Source of the DNA: JBHELB01 sp041859045
GTDB taxonomy: Bacteria > Hydrogenedentota > Hydrogenedentia > Hydrogenedentales > SLHB01
Length of the DNA: 64,000 nucleotides
Direction: 5' to 3'
NCBI GenBank assembly: GCA_041859045.1
Contig: JBHELB010000006.1
Span: forward strand, 23,831 to 87,830
The notes below the pieces were generated by a model that ran no database searches, was not told where the DNA came from, and saw only the letters and a list, made by a program, of their open reading frames with translations. The translations under genes and the position numbers were made by a program. Positions 51,601 through 60,186 of this stretch are shown here, in pieces; within the stretch, counting starts at the first letter, position 1; every line of letters begins with the position of its first letter.

Positions 51601-52219
51601 GCTTGAGCGATCGCATCTGCCGCTGAACCTCGGCGATGATGTCGTTGAGGCGCAGCAGGTTCTGCTCGGCGCCTTCCAGCTTGCGCATCGCCACTTTCTT
51701 GCGGCTCTTGTACTTGATGATGCCCGCCGCTTCCTCAAATAAATAACGGCGATCTTCGGGCTTCGAACTCAAAATGAGGTCCATCTTGCCCTGCCCGACC
51801 ATCGAATACGCTTGGGTACCGATACCGGTATCCATGAACAGCTCGTGAATATCCTTGAGCCGACACGGAGCCTTATTAATGAGGTATTCGCTCTCGCCGG
51901 AGCGATAGACGCGGCGCGTGATCTCGACCTCGGCGAAGTCCACCGGCAAACGCGAGTCGGAATTATCGAAGGTAATCGAGACCTCCGCCATGCCCAGCGG
52001 ACTGCGGTGCTCACTGCCGTTAAACACCACGTCCTGCATATGGGTGCCGCGCAGTTCGCGGGCGTTCTGCTCGCCCAACGCCCAACGGATCGAATCGAGA
52101 ATGTTGCTCTTCCCGCAACCGTTTGGACCGACCACAGAAGTAATGCCCGGCTCAAGCCGGACCACGGTCCGATCGGCAAAGGACTTGAAACCGGTGATTT
52201 CCAGTTGCTTGAAATACAT
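48632..52219 (-). CDS. smc: Chromosome segregation ATPase SMC
   Basis: I start at ATG 52219, since SMC proteins begin with M-Y-x-K-x-L-E-I-x-G-F-K-S-F; four codons upstream are also open. The 1195-residue protein has Walker A G-P-N-G-C-G-K-S at 31-38, long coiled coils on either side of a hinge (about 495-670), the signature L-L-S-G-G-E-S-A-M-T and Walker B F-C-I-L-D-E-V-D-A-P-L-D-D near the C-terminus. It compacts and segregates chromosomes as a dimer with ScpA/ScpB, which are not in this window. Length is normal. Confidence 0.97.
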   Translation of the reverse strand: MYFKQLEITGFKSFADRTVVRLEPGITSVVGPNGCGKSNILDSIRWALGEQNARELRGTHMQDVVFNGSEHRSPLGMAEVSITFDNSDSRLPVDFAEVEITRRVYRSGESEYLINKAPCRLKDIHELFMDTGIGTQAYSMVGQGKMDLILSSKPEDRRYLFEEAAGIIKYKSRKKVAMRKLEGAEQNLLRLNDIIAEVQRQMRSLKRQVNAAIRYRELSEQLRELEIRTAFLLFTRLSAEIAEQKAAFSNTQDVYEQQSARLTELEARREELNLNKLEVDRVLMARREGVHEIDSEMERIERQIALVRQQITFCQEQRQQSLREQETFAQRAVALEQEAGQRIERIAESQTALEASRAAIDAQQTRHAELEAAVEAAVAELESLRARAVEHMNTRAQTRTELETLTVSVNNIETQLAALYEQQRTIDRRRDELLKQNEEARAQEAQLSQAVAELEADRLKKRETHTEQTQALRTLQTAWQDLREKKSSIEARLTSLRELRDAYEGFAVGVRAIMRAKTEKMDAARGVIGPVGDLLSTQKEYEAAIEAALGGNINNVVCEDADAAKAAIGFLKGHQAGRVTFLPLDIIRGGRGDDGADLVGQPGVVGSALDFVQYDAKLRPAVEYLLHSTLVVRELDDAIRIARKYEKIPRLVTLDGEVVSASGAVTGGRNKHESRGLLGRSAEIGELETRLGKLDSEIRSTVERRNTTESALQTLATEIRALEEKEVTQRRELNTVAMALARSSTELETLVQSGGALDKQRDELCARRDGLDEQRRDVLARAEGMDSDDETFQTEMADAQEKASRARQELSEGASALADLRVRQAGLSQQAEEIERERTRLLRESEEAKAESARRGESVGQFESQEKTLAEEAALHVERTKALSENKEEARSKVIEAENQRQALLEESESIDKELRELREQNRVSQTSLHQTEIALRHNEDSVAFFQERILNDYNVALPALTAEQVGTDEFGDAERDKMVTDIRQKLQRMGEVNLMAIEEYEALEKRNDFLTAQYQDLQQARETLLGVVARCDKKIRDMFMETFERIAENFRVNFRRLFNGGQARVYLLNEDDPLESGIEIEARPPGKKPTSISLLSGGESAMTAIALLFAIFQAKPSPFCILDEVDAPLDDANIGRFLDMVEEFTAESQFIVITHNKQTMARAQALYGVTMQERGVSQLVSVRFDEARAGAPAA

Positions 52220-52285
52220 GCGTCGCGTCACTCACTTCTGGTTTAAATGCATCGATCGCCGCTCGCCCTCAGGCCACGACGGAAA

Positions 52286-52675
52286 TTACGGAGTGTTTTG
52301 AACCACGGCGGGGGACGCGGAAGACTGCAACGCCCCCAACAACCCCGCAATCAAATGTTCCACCTCGTCCACGCGGCGCTTGACCGTCTCGGCGCGTTCG
52401 ACCGCGCCAAATCCGGACATCCCCGCGATCATCATCTGCGTCTCTATGTCCTGCAGAAATCCGCGCGCGGTTCCCAAACAGCGGCACAGCTCTATAACGT
52501 TGGGACGCTTCTGGCCGCACGCAACATGACTGGCCACATTCACCGCCGCGCTCCGCATCTGCTGCACAACGCCCTGTTCATGGTCGCAAGGAAGCACCGA
52601 GGTAAACCGGTACACTTCTTCGACGAGTTCCATCGCCTTGCCCCAGACATCGAGTTCGGCGCAAATCTCCGCCAC
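52286..52675 (-). CDS. Four-helix bundle protein (23S rRNA intervening-sequence protein family)
   Basis: The GTG start at 52675 follows GAGGAGG. The 129-residue, wholly helical product shows the family pattern of V-W-x-x-A-M-x-L-V-x-x-V-Y near the N-terminus, a Q-M-R-S-A-A-V-N-V-A-S-H-V-A-x-G segment and A-R-G-F-L-Q-D-I-E-T-Q later, as in TIGR02436 (S23) proteins. Those proteins are often encoded inside 23S rRNA intervening sequences but also as ordinary genes; here it lies between smc and ymdB with no rRNA nearby. It starts 33 bases after ymdB. Biochemical role is unknown. Confidence 0.85.
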   Translation of the reverse strand: MAEICAELDVWGKAMELVEEVYRFTSVLPCDHEQGVVQQMRSAAVNVASHVACGQKRPNVIELCRCLGTARGFLQDIETQMMIAGMSGFGAVERAETVKRRVDEVEHLIAGLLGALQSSASPAVVQNTP

Positions 52676-52708
52676 TGTCTGTCCTCCTCGTCTCGCGGGA
52701 CGGAGCGC

Positions 52709-53494
52709 CTACACGCCCGTCAAGAATTGCACTCGCGCGATCCGTCGCGCCAGGCCCGTCTCGTCGTCCGCTTCGATCACCACGCCGTTCAGCATCGGCG
52801 CGTCTTTCGCAATTTCAAAGTCCACCGGCATACCAGTCAGAAAGCGCCTCAAAACCAACTTACGCTCGACGCCAATGACCGAATCCCGGGGACCGGTCAT
52901 CCCCACGTCGGTGATGTACGCCGTGCCACCAGGCAACACACGCTCGTCCGCGGTCTGCACGTGGGTATGCGTACCCACCACCGCCGTACACCGGCCGTCA
53001 AGGTACCACCCCATCGCCACCTTTTCCGAAGTGGCTTCCGCGTGTATATCCACCAACACCAACGGCGTCTCGCGTCTTAACGCGTCGACTTCCCGGTCGG
53101 CGGCGGCGAATGGACACTGCGCGGGCTCCATGTACACTCGGCCCACGACATTCACCACCCCCACACGACGGCCGTCTGGCAAACTCACCAGCGCGCCCCC
53201 GCGCCCCGGCACGCCGTCCGCAAAATTCGCGGGACGCACTACTTGGGGATACCGCTCCAAGGCCGGCGCTAACTGCTTCTTGCGCCAGGTATGATTCCCC
53301 AGCGTAAACGCATGCACTCCCGCAGCCAGAAGCTCATCGAGAATGTCGGGCGTTACTCCGACCCCGCCTGCGGCATTCTCCGTGTTGGCAACGACGAAGT
53401 CAATCCCATACTGCGCGCACAGACCGGACAAAGACGCACGAAGAACCGTTCGGCCTGGACGTCCCACGACGTCGCCTATGAACAGAATGTTCAT
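52709..53494 (-). CDS. ymdB: YmdB-type metallophosphoesterase
   Basis: A 261-residue metallophosphoesterase of the TIGR00282 type, known from Bacillus as a 2',3'-cyclic-nucleotide phosphodiesterase. Metal-site segments are in order: G-D-V-V-G-R-P-G (residues 7-14), N-T-E-N-A-A-G-G, L-G-N-H-T-W, D-I-H-A-E-A-T-S-E-K, and G-T-H-T-H-V-Q-T-A-D-E-R. Length is standard. It starts 7 bases downstream of the rny stop. The rny-ymdB pair is widespread, so a joint role in RNA or nucleotide turnover fits. Confidence 0.95.
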   Translation of the reverse strand: MNILFIGDVVGRPGRTVLRASLSGLCAQYGIDFVVANTENAAGGVGVTPDILDELLAAGVHAFTLGNHTWRKKQLAPALERYPQVVRPANFADGVPGRGGALVSLPDGRRVGVVNVVGRVYMEPAQCPFAAADREVDALRRETPLVLVDIHAEATSEKVAMGWYLDGRCTAVVGTHTHVQTADERVLPGGTAYITDVGMTGPRDSVIGVERKLVLRRFLTGMPVDFEIAKDAPMLNGVVIEADDETGLARRIARVQFLTGV

Positions 53495-53501
53495 GTCTGC
53501 G

Positions 53502-55061
53502 CTATTTCGCCGTCTCGACGGCTCGCGTTTCCCGAATAACGGTCACTCTGATCTGACCGGGATACGTCATCTCGCTCTCGACACGACGTGCGACATCCCG
53601 CGCCAGTTGCATCGCCTCGGCGTCCGTCACGCGGTCGGGATAGACCACCACGCGAATCTCACGGCCAGCCTGAAGCGCATAGGACTTCTCGACGCCATTG
53701 AAGCCATCGGCGATACTTTCAAGCTGTTCCAGACGCTTGATATAGGTCTCAATGGTCTCGCGCCGCGCGCCGGGACGCGCCGCGGACAGGGCATCCGCCG
53801 CCTGCACGAGAATCGCGATGACCGACTGCTGATCCATATCGCCGTGGTGCGAACCAATGGCGTTGGCGATCACGTCATTTTCACCATGACGCCGCGCGAA
53901 ATCGTAGCCGATTACCGCGTGCGATCCCTCGATCTCGTGGTTAAGCGCCTTACCGATGTCGTGAATGAGCGCCGCGCGCTTGGCTTCCTGAATGTTCAGG
54001 CCCAGCTCGGCCGCCATAAGTCCCGCCAAATGCGCGACTTCGACCGAGTGCTTCAGCACATTCTGGCCGTAGGAAGTGCGGTAGGCCAGGCGCCCCAGCA
54101 AGCGGACGATTTCCGGGTGAAGCCCGTGCACGTCGGTCTCAAGGCAGGCGCGCTCGCCATTTTCCTTGATCGTCTGATTCATCTCCTCGCTGACCTTTTG
54201 GACCACCTCTTCAATCCGCGCGGGATGAATACGGCCGTCCTGGATCAAACGTTCGAGGGTGATGCGGGCAATCTCGCGGCGGACAGGGTCAAATCCAGAC
54301 AGGATAACGGCTTCCGGAGTATCGTCGATGATGACATTGATACCCGTAGCCGCTTCGAGCGCACGAATATTCCGTCCTTCGCGCCCGATAATGCGCCCCT
54401 TCATCTCATCGCTGGGAAGCGCGACGACCGAGACAACCGCCTCGGCCACATGATCGGCAGCGCAACGCTGGATAGCCTGAGTAATGACCCATTTCGCCTT
54501 CTTTTCCGAATTTTCGACCATTTCGTCTTCAATTCGTTTCAGGCGAATGGCGCAATCGCGGCGAACTTCGGTCTCGAGTTGGGAAAACAGGACTCGCTTA
54601 GCCTCTTCGGCTCCCATGCCGGAAATGGACTCCAGGCGCTGAGTCTGCTCGACGATTACCGCCTTAAGCTTATCGCGTTCGTCGTCGAGTCCGCGCTCGC
54701 GCGTAGCCAACTCGCGTTCGCGGGTGGCCAAGTCGCTGCCCTTCTTCTCCAATCCTTCCAAGCGCTTGTCGATATTCTCTTCTTTGGCGAGAATACGTTT
54801 TTCGAGTTCTACGAGTTCCTTGCGCTGCTCGCGGTTGGAACGTTCCATCTCTTCGCGCAGTTGAATCCGCTGCTCTTTGATGGTGGTGTTTGCGTCTTTG
54901 AGGAGCGCTGCGGCCTCGCGTTCGGCGTTTGTGACAAGCTGAGCGGCTTCGCGACGCGACTTGCCCAGCAAGTTACGTCCGAGAACCTGCACGCCCAACA
55001 TGGTCACCACGACACCCGCGAGTGCGCCAGCAGCGATCCACAGAATCGTCTGTGGGATCAT
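53502..55061 (-). CDS. rny: Ribonuclease Y
   Basis: A 519-residue membrane-anchored endoribonuclease that starts mRNA decay. A single N-terminal transmembrane helix (about 5-25) is followed by a long charged coiled coil, a KH RNA-binding domain with G-R-I-I-G-R-E-G-R-N-I-R-A-L-E near 218-232, and an HD domain whose metal motif is H-D-I-G-K near 350. GGAGG lies 8 bases before the ATG. The strong promoter at 55324-55352 serves this gene and probably the downstream ymdB, four-helix and smc genes. Confidence 0.97.
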   Translation of the reverse strand: MIPQTILWIAAGALAGVVVTMLGVQVLGRNLLGKSRREAAQLVTNAEREAAALLKDANTTIKEQRIQLREEMERSNREQRKELVELEKRILAKEENIDKRLEGLEKKGSDLATRERELATRERGLDDERDKLKAVIVEQTQRLESISGMGAEEAKRVLFSQLETEVRRDCAIRLKRIEDEMVENSEKKAKWVITQAIQRCAADHVAEAVVSVVALPSDEMKGRIIGREGRNIRALEAATGINVIIDDTPEAVILSGFDPVRREIARITLERLIQDGRIHPARIEEVVQKVSEEMNQTIKENGERACLETDVHGLHPEIVRLLGRLAYRTSYGQNVLKHSVEVAHLAGLMAAELGLNIQEAKRAALIHDIGKALNHEIEGSHAVIGYDFARRHGENDVIANAIGSHHGDMDQQSVIAILVQAADALSAARPGARRETIETYIKRLEQLESIADGFNGVEKSYALQAGREIRVVVYPDRVTDAEAMQLARDVARRVESEMTYPGQIRVTVIRETRAVETAK

Positions 55062-55317
55062 TCAAATGTCCTCCACCCCGATCAGGGGCTACATAGGGCC
55101 CGGTCCGGTGCGAGGAGGCGACGAGTGAATGAATCTAACGCATTTTACGTAAATGACTTAGAACTTGGGCTCCCAGATCCGGTTTCCCCTTGCCCGGACA
55201 GTCAAGCTCCTGCCAAATACCCGAAACGCCGGTTTGGCGAATACGTGGTGCTGCGTCAATTCTCTCGCCCTTCTCCAACGCAACCGAATAGTTCAGTTAC
55301 CAGGAAAACCTCATGGC
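55062..55317 (-). other. Leader of the rny operon (about 255 bases, structured)
   Basis: Between the predicted start point (near 55317) and the rny ATG lies a long untranslated leader. AACTGAA-cta-TTCGGTT (a 7-pair stem with one G-T), CCAAA/TTTGG and TCCGG/CCGGA can form hairpins, and TGCGTC at its 5' end can pair with GACGCA about 65 bases on. It could be a regulatory leader or contain a separate small RNA. No ORF with a start signal was found. Confidence 0.4.
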
Positions 55318-55323
55318 GACGCA

Positions 55324-55352
55324 AGTATAGGCATGTGCGCACCTGAAGTCAA
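55324..55352 (-). promoter_or_regulatory. Strong sigma-70-type promoter of rny
   Basis: Reading leftward, TTGACT (55352-55347) and TATACT (55329-55324) are separated by exactly 17 bases, five of six matches to consensus at each element. It is the best promoter match I found in the window. Confidence 0.75.
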
Positions 55353-55424
55353 TTCATTTTCCCCTTGAAGCCGGATATTGCGGGGCAGATTAGGGCGCGT
55401 AAGGGCAATATTCCCGAAAGCGGC

Positions 55425-57242
55425 CTAGTTCTTCGAACCGGTGAGGCTGATTCCCTGAATGAAATAGCGCTGCACGAACAGGAATAGCAGAATAATGGGA
55501 AGAGCCATGATAAAGGCCCCGGCCATGATCAGGCCGATCTCGCTGCCACTGCGCAAATTCAGGCGGAACAGGCCCAGCGCGAGCGGGAAAAGACGCTCGT
55601 CGTTAATAAAGATGAGAGGCGACATGAAATTGTTCCACGAGCCAAGGAATGTGAAAACCGCGATGGTCGCGGTCGTCGGTTTGACCAAAGGCAACATCAC
55701 GTGCCAATAGATACGAAGAAATCCGCAGCCGTCGATGCGCGCGGCGTCCTCGAGGTCGCCCGGAACATTCTTCAAAAACTGCCGCACCAGGAATATAAAG
55801 AAAGCCGCCCCGAAGCCGGACGGCACCCAAAGCGGCAAAAGAGTGCCATACCATCCCAGCAACTTCATAATGAGAAAACTGGGAATCATGGTGACCTGAG
55901 GCGGAATCATCATCGTCGCCAGGAGCATGGCGAAACAGAAGTCACGGCCCGGCCACTCGAGCCGGGCGAACGCGTAGGCGGTCAACGTACACGAAAACAC
56001 GGCGAGCAGAATGTTCAGGATCGCGAGCGAGAAGCTTGTCATCAGGTACCGGGCGTAAGGCACCTCGCGGAACGCGAGCAGGTAGTTGCGGGTCGCCTTG
56101 GCAACCCACGCGCCCAACGACGTGTTGTGGTCGAGGTGGACGCGGATCTCGAGGGGCGGACTGCCCTCCGGGGCAGAACCTGCCGGTTGGAGCAGCATGT
56201 AGTTCCGTCGCTCCATCGGGTCAACGGGTTTGCCGGGAAAACGCAGTTCCTGTTCGTACCAGTCTCGCTCGAAGAGATAGAGGCGGTCACTGGTGACATA
56301 TCGTTGACCGTTTCTGAAGACTTCGAAGGAAATCCGCGCCCAGGAGGCATCGCCGCGGTAGTTCAGGAAAAGGCGGTCAATCTGGTCTACGGAGAGGGCT
56401 CCTCCCCCGTTCTGCGCAGGAAATGCCGGATCCGGCGCTATCGAGAAAATGTCGGATGCAACGCCCTGCGCCGCAGCCCGGCGCACTTCCATGTAACGAG
56501 GGGCAAGGTCGCCACGGGATACGAGGACGGCCTCTCCCTGCAGAACCTTCCATTCATCTCCCCGATTGAGGGGACAGGATCGGTAATCCGTCAGGCGGAC
56601 GCGCGCAGTGCCCAGGCATATCCGGCGGTAGCTGGCATCAAAGACGCTGCGCAGCACGGAGTCGTCGATGAGTTCCCGCGCATTGGCGACAAGCGCTTCG
56701 ACACCGGCCGCAATCGCCTCGGCTCTTAGTTCCTCAGTCCAATCGCCCCCATCCGCGGCGGGCTTACCCTCGACGGTCCGTGCGGTGTTTTCCGCCACGA
56801 TGGCCGCCTCACGCGCGGTGTCGCTCAGGCGCTCGGAAAGGCGTTCGTAGACTCCTTGCGTCATGACATTCCGATAGACGGCGGCGTCACCCGGCGCCGG
56901 CGGCGGGTTATCGACGGAAGCGCCAACCACGTCCGGCTTCCATGCGGTGATCGCGTCGGCGATAAGGGTGTCCAGCAGGGGGCGCGCCTTCTCCCAGACC
57001 GGCTCAGGAATCCCATCGGGCGACATGAGCGCAGGGAATTCATCTTGCGCCATGTACGGAGTCTGCACTCGCGCCACAGGGGTGCGTGGCAGCAGGCGGA
57101 TGCGGTCCACCGCAAGCTCACGGGGCACTTTGGCGCTGGTGCCTAGCATCCAGATGAATGGAAACGCGAAAATGACACACCCGAAAATCAACGCGGCGTG
57201 CGTCAGAATGCGTTCAATTCCCGAGATGCGCTGCAACGACAC
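55425..57242 (-). CDS. ABC sugar permease (MalG-type) with very large extracytoplasmic insertion
   Basis: The GTG start 57242 has GGAGG 9 bases upstream. The 605-residue product has one N-terminal membrane helix (about 13-33), then about 330 residues of hydrophilic sequence, then a normal five-helix MalG-type core with the EAA loop E-D-A-A-R-I-D-G-C-G-F near 510 and a C-terminal Y-F-I-Q-G-I-S-L-T-G-S-K-N. Typical MalG proteins are about 280 residues, so the insertion between the first two membrane helices is the extra part. It starts 3 bases after the fused partner gene. Import of a sugar is the family role; no ATPase subunit is encoded nearby. Confidence 0.88.
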   Translation of the reverse strand: MSLQRISGIERILTHAALIFGCVIFAFPFIWMLGTSAKVPRELAVDRIRLLPRTPVARVQTPYMAQDEFPALMSPDGIPEPVWEKARPLLDTLIADAITAWKPDVVGASVDNPPPAPGDAAVYRNVMTQGVYERLSERLSDTAREAAIVAENTARTVEGKPAADGGDWTEELRAEAIAAGVEALVANARELIDDSVLRSVFDASYRRICLGTARVRLTDYRSCPLNRGDEWKVLQGEAVLVSRGDLAPRYMEVRRAAAQGVASDIFSIAPDPAFPAQNGGGALSVDQIDRLFLNYRGDASWARISFEVFRNGQRYVTSDRLYLFERDWYEQELRFPGKPVDPMERRNYMLLQPAGSAPEGSPPLEIRVHLDHNTSLGAWVAKATRNYLLAFREVPYARYLMTSFSLAILNILLAVFSCTLTAYAFARLEWPGRDFCFAMLLATMMIPPQVTMIPSFLIMKLLGWYGTLLPLWVPSGFGAAFFIFLVRQFLKNVPGDLEDAARIDGCGFLRIYWHVMLPLVKPTTATIAVFTFLGSWNNFMSPLIFINDERLFPLALGLFRLNLRSGSEIGLIMAGAFIMALPIILLFLFVQRYFIQGISLTGSKN

Positions 57243-57245
57243 CGA

Positions 57246-60050
57246 TTAGCCTCCGTAGTGAACCCATTTTTTCCCGAGCCAGAGCTGGAACAGGGTAAGC
57301 CCGAGTACGATCAGGAACAGGAACCAGGCCATGGCACTCGCGATACCCATATTGAGCAGGCGGAACGCCTCGTGGAACAGTTTGTAGACGTAGAAATAGG
57401 TGGAATCGGCGGGACCGCCGTCGGTCATGATGTACGCCACTTCAAACACCTGGAAAACGGCGATAAACCCCATAATCATGTTGAAGAAGATATAGGGACT
57501 GAGCAGCGGCAGGGTAATGTGGATGAAGCGATGGAAGCGGTTCGCGCCGTCGATGCTGGCCGCTTCGTAAAAGGTCTCGGGAATGTCCTTGAGACCGGCG
57601 AGCCAGATAATCATGCTCGAACCGACGCCCCAAAGCGACATGAGAATAAGCGCGGGCTTGGACCATGCGGGGTCTTGAAGCCAGTTTGGAGTGGAAACGA
57701 TTCCGATGTTGTGAAGCACCTGGTTGAGCATGCCGCGCGTGGGCTCGAATATCCATATCCACAGGATAAACGTGGCGACAATGGGGACGATCGCGGGCAG
57801 ATAATAGACGGTTCGGTAGATGTGCAGTCCGCGCACGCGGGTATCCAGCAGCATCGCGATAGTCAAGCCCAGCACGATGCTCAGCGGAACGCCGAGGGCC
57901 ATGTAGAGGGTGTTGCCGAGGCTCTTCCACAGAATGGGGTCATTCCAGACTATGGTGTTGGTCACCGAATCGAAGTGGCGACCAAAGAGTGAAACGTAGT
58001 TGTCAATCCCGATGAATCGCGCGGGATTGAGCACGTCGTAAGCGCAGAAGCTGATGATTAGGGAAAAGAGCATGGGCCCGGCGGTGAAGACGATAAAGCC
58101 GAGCAGCCAGGGGGCGGCGGCGATGTAGCCTTCGTACCACCCGCTATGCCAGCCCCGTCCTCGGCGTCGCAGATACCGCTGGCGCAGCAGCAGTCCCACG
58201 AAAATAAGCGCGACGGCGGCGGCATATCCTCCCACTAACAATGGCCAATTCACCGTGGGCCCGGTGGGCGGGTGGAGCAGATGGTCAAGAGCCGCTTGCA
58301 CGCGGCGCGCACCGTAGTTCAGCGATTCATACGGCGGCGCGGCATGGGTGAGTCCGGTCTCGATGGCCCGTACGTGCTCGCTCCAGAGTTTCTGGCCCAC
58401 CGGCGTCACGGGACGATAGCGACTATTGGGCAGCAGTTTCTCAAAACACTCAAACGCCTTCGGCACCCAGGGAGGCAACGAGGGGTCTTGAATGTACTGT
58501 TTTTGAATCCACTCCATCACACGGCGATCGGGATGAAGCATGGGAAAGAACGGTTGGCCTTTGGCGCGGCATAGGGTGGCCTGCGACTCGTAGAAAATTC
58601 GGTTCGCTTCGGGCGAACAAAGCCATTTCATCAACAGCCAAGCGCCTTCTTTGTCGCGCGCGGTGCTCGGAATCGCGTAGGACCATCCCCCGGCCCATCC
58701 CAAGGGTTTTGCGCCCGCCTCAAGACGCTTCTTGGGTAAAGGCGAACCCACGGCGCCAAAACGCAGATCCGGCTTGAACGCCAAGACCTGACCTATCATC
58801 TGGTCCGAGCTGATCAGCATGGCAACTTTACCGATGAACATCGGGTTAATGCCGCTGTTGCCCGCGCCGGCTTCGAAGACTTTTGCGGCGTTGTAGCCGC
58901 CCAGGCAATCGTAGGCGTCGGAAACCCACTGCAGGGCCTCCACCACCTCGGGGGAGTCGAGCGTACACGTCGTGCCGTCGGCGCTCATGAATTCGCCGCC
59001 GTTGAGCCAGGAGAAGAGATAAAGCCAACTGTTTCCAAAGAGTTGCGAGATCGGAATAAACGCCGCGACCGAGAGTTGGCCGGTTTGCGGATCAAACCGG
59101 GTCAAGCGGGCCATGTAGCAGTCCTGGTCGTATAGCTTCACCTCGCACTCGGTGCGGAAGGCCTCCGGCACGGCGTTCAGGCCGGGAGGTTGCTCGCGCT
59201 GAAAGTCGATGTGAAACGTGGCGGGGCCATCGACACTGCGCACGCGGCCTCGAAAGACATTGGTGCCCGCTACAAGCGCCACCACGTCTCCCGCGCGCAC
59301 CCCGGCGGCGCGAAGGTCGGGTTTGGCGTCGGCCGGGACTTCGGTGTTGACGGCGGGACGGCGAAGGAACCCCTGAATCTCGACGGTGCCGTCGGCCTGA
59401 ACACGCGCGGCGTAATGCCCTCGCTTGAGGCACATTTCCTCCCACGTCTTGGGCGGACGCGCGGCACCGGCCTTAGCCTCCCCGGAGAGGACCTCGGGAT
59501 CGTTGGGGCCATAGGTAAACCCGGCGCGAACCAGCGGGTCCTCGAGATAGAACATGGCGCGCGTGTCGATCGCGTTGGCGATCGCGTAGTTCTTGCCCTT
59601 GTAGACAGGCTCGTTCCATGCCACCTCGTAGAAATTTTCCTTGCGGATCGCGTCCGGCTGCTCCTTGTCGCGCTCGATCAGCGGCGTCAGATCGGTAAAC
59701 GCGCCGCGACTGGCCCATTCCACGACGGCAAAACGGTCGAAATAGATGAGATCGGGCGGTACACCGCCCGCAACGCCGAGAAGGAAGCGAGTAGGGTCGC
59801 CGGTGTCGTCGCGGGCAGTCGCTGTGCCCATGCGGACGCGGTATCCGGGGTTACGGTGTTCGAATTCTTCTATGAGGGGACGTAGGGGATCGAAGGTGAC
59901 CGGGTTAATGGGGCACCAGAAAACGATTTCCTTGACGTTCTTTTCGGCGAGCTCTTGCGTGGGATGGGGATAAAGCAGGTACGCCACGGCAATGGCTACC
60001 GCCACTAACGCAACAATCCCCGCGGAATGTAGATCGAACCGAACTCGCAC
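57246..60050 (-). CDS. ABC importer fusion: solute-binding protein joined to MalF-type permease
   Basis: I start at GTG 60050, since the frame further upstream runs into the rnpB terminator. The 934-residue product begins with a membrane anchor (about 6-25), then a solute-binding domain of the extracellular sugar-binding type with F-W-C-P-I-N-P-V-T-F-D-P near 45. Near residues 235-330 it carries an extra beta-rich insertion. A second helix (about 630-650) and a five- or six-helix MalF-type permease follow, with the EAA loop Y-E-A-A-S-I-D-G-A-N-R near 840. In most systems these are two genes. The tethered arrangement would place the binding protein permanently at its permease. Confidence 0.85.
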   Translation of the reverse strand: MRVRFDLHSAGIVALVAVAIAVAYLLYPHPTQELAEKNVKEIVFWCPINPVTFDPLRPLIEEFEHRNPGYRVRMGTATARDDTGDPTRFLLGVAGGVPPDLIYFDRFAVVEWASRGAFTDLTPLIERDKEQPDAIRKENFYEVAWNEPVYKGKNYAIANAIDTRAMFYLEDPLVRAGFTYGPNDPEVLSGEAKAGAARPPKTWEEMCLKRGHYAARVQADGTVEIQGFLRRPAVNTEVPADAKPDLRAAGVRAGDVVALVAGTNVFRGRVRSVDGPATFHIDFQREQPPGLNAVPEAFRTECEVKLYDQDCYMARLTRFDPQTGQLSVAAFIPISQLFGNSWLYLFSWLNGGEFMSADGTTCTLDSPEVVEALQWVSDAYDCLGGYNAAKVFEAGAGNSGINPMFIGKVAMLISSDQMIGQVLAFKPDLRFGAVGSPLPKKRLEAGAKPLGWAGGWSYAIPSTARDKEGAWLLMKWLCSPEANRIFYESQATLCRAKGQPFFPMLHPDRRVMEWIQKQYIQDPSLPPWVPKAFECFEKLLPNSRYRPVTPVGQKLWSEHVRAIETGLTHAAPPYESLNYGARRVQAALDHLLHPPTGPTVNWPLLVGGYAAAVALIFVGLLLRQRYLRRRGRGWHSGWYEGYIAAAPWLLGFIVFTAGPMLFSLIISFCAYDVLNPARFIGIDNYVSLFGRHFDSVTNTIVWNDPILWKSLGNTLYMALGVPLSIVLGLTIAMLLDTRVRGLHIYRTVYYLPAIVPIVATFILWIWIFEPTRGMLNQVLHNIGIVSTPNWLQDPAWSKPALILMSLWGVGSSMIIWLAGLKDIPETFYEAASIDGANRFHRFIHITLPLLSPYIFFNMIMGFIAVFQVFEVAYIMTDGGPADSTYFYVYKLFHEAFRLLNMGIASAMAWFLFLIVLGLTLFQLWLGKKWVHYGG

Positions 60051-60146
60051 GCCCCTGAAACCCTTCCCTCGACGCAGTCCCTTCTGCGAGACGACATTAT
60101 AATGAGAAAAGAGCGCTAAGAAAAGTTTTCGCGACCTAAAATAAGG

Positions 60147-60180
60147 CGCGCGCCGATGGATACGCGATCCACCGGCGCGC
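60147..60180 (-). terminator. Intrinsic terminator of rnpB
   Basis: Reading leftward, GCGCGCCGGTGGAT and ATCCATCGGCGCGC form a 14-pair stem (one G-T) around CGCGT, followed by CGCCTTATTTT. It ends the RNase P RNA transcript about 10 bases after the mature 3' region. Confidence 0.8.
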
Positions 60181-60186
60181 ACAAGC

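Noticed and set aside
55062..55317. 6S RNA upstream of rny
   Set aside because: Promoter and position are suggestive, but the long closing stem and central bubble expected of 6S RNA could not be built by eye.
53343..55346. A 667-codon plus-strand frame opposite rny
   Set aside because: The minus strand encodes an unmistakable ribonuclease Y over the same bases; the antisense product shows no domain.
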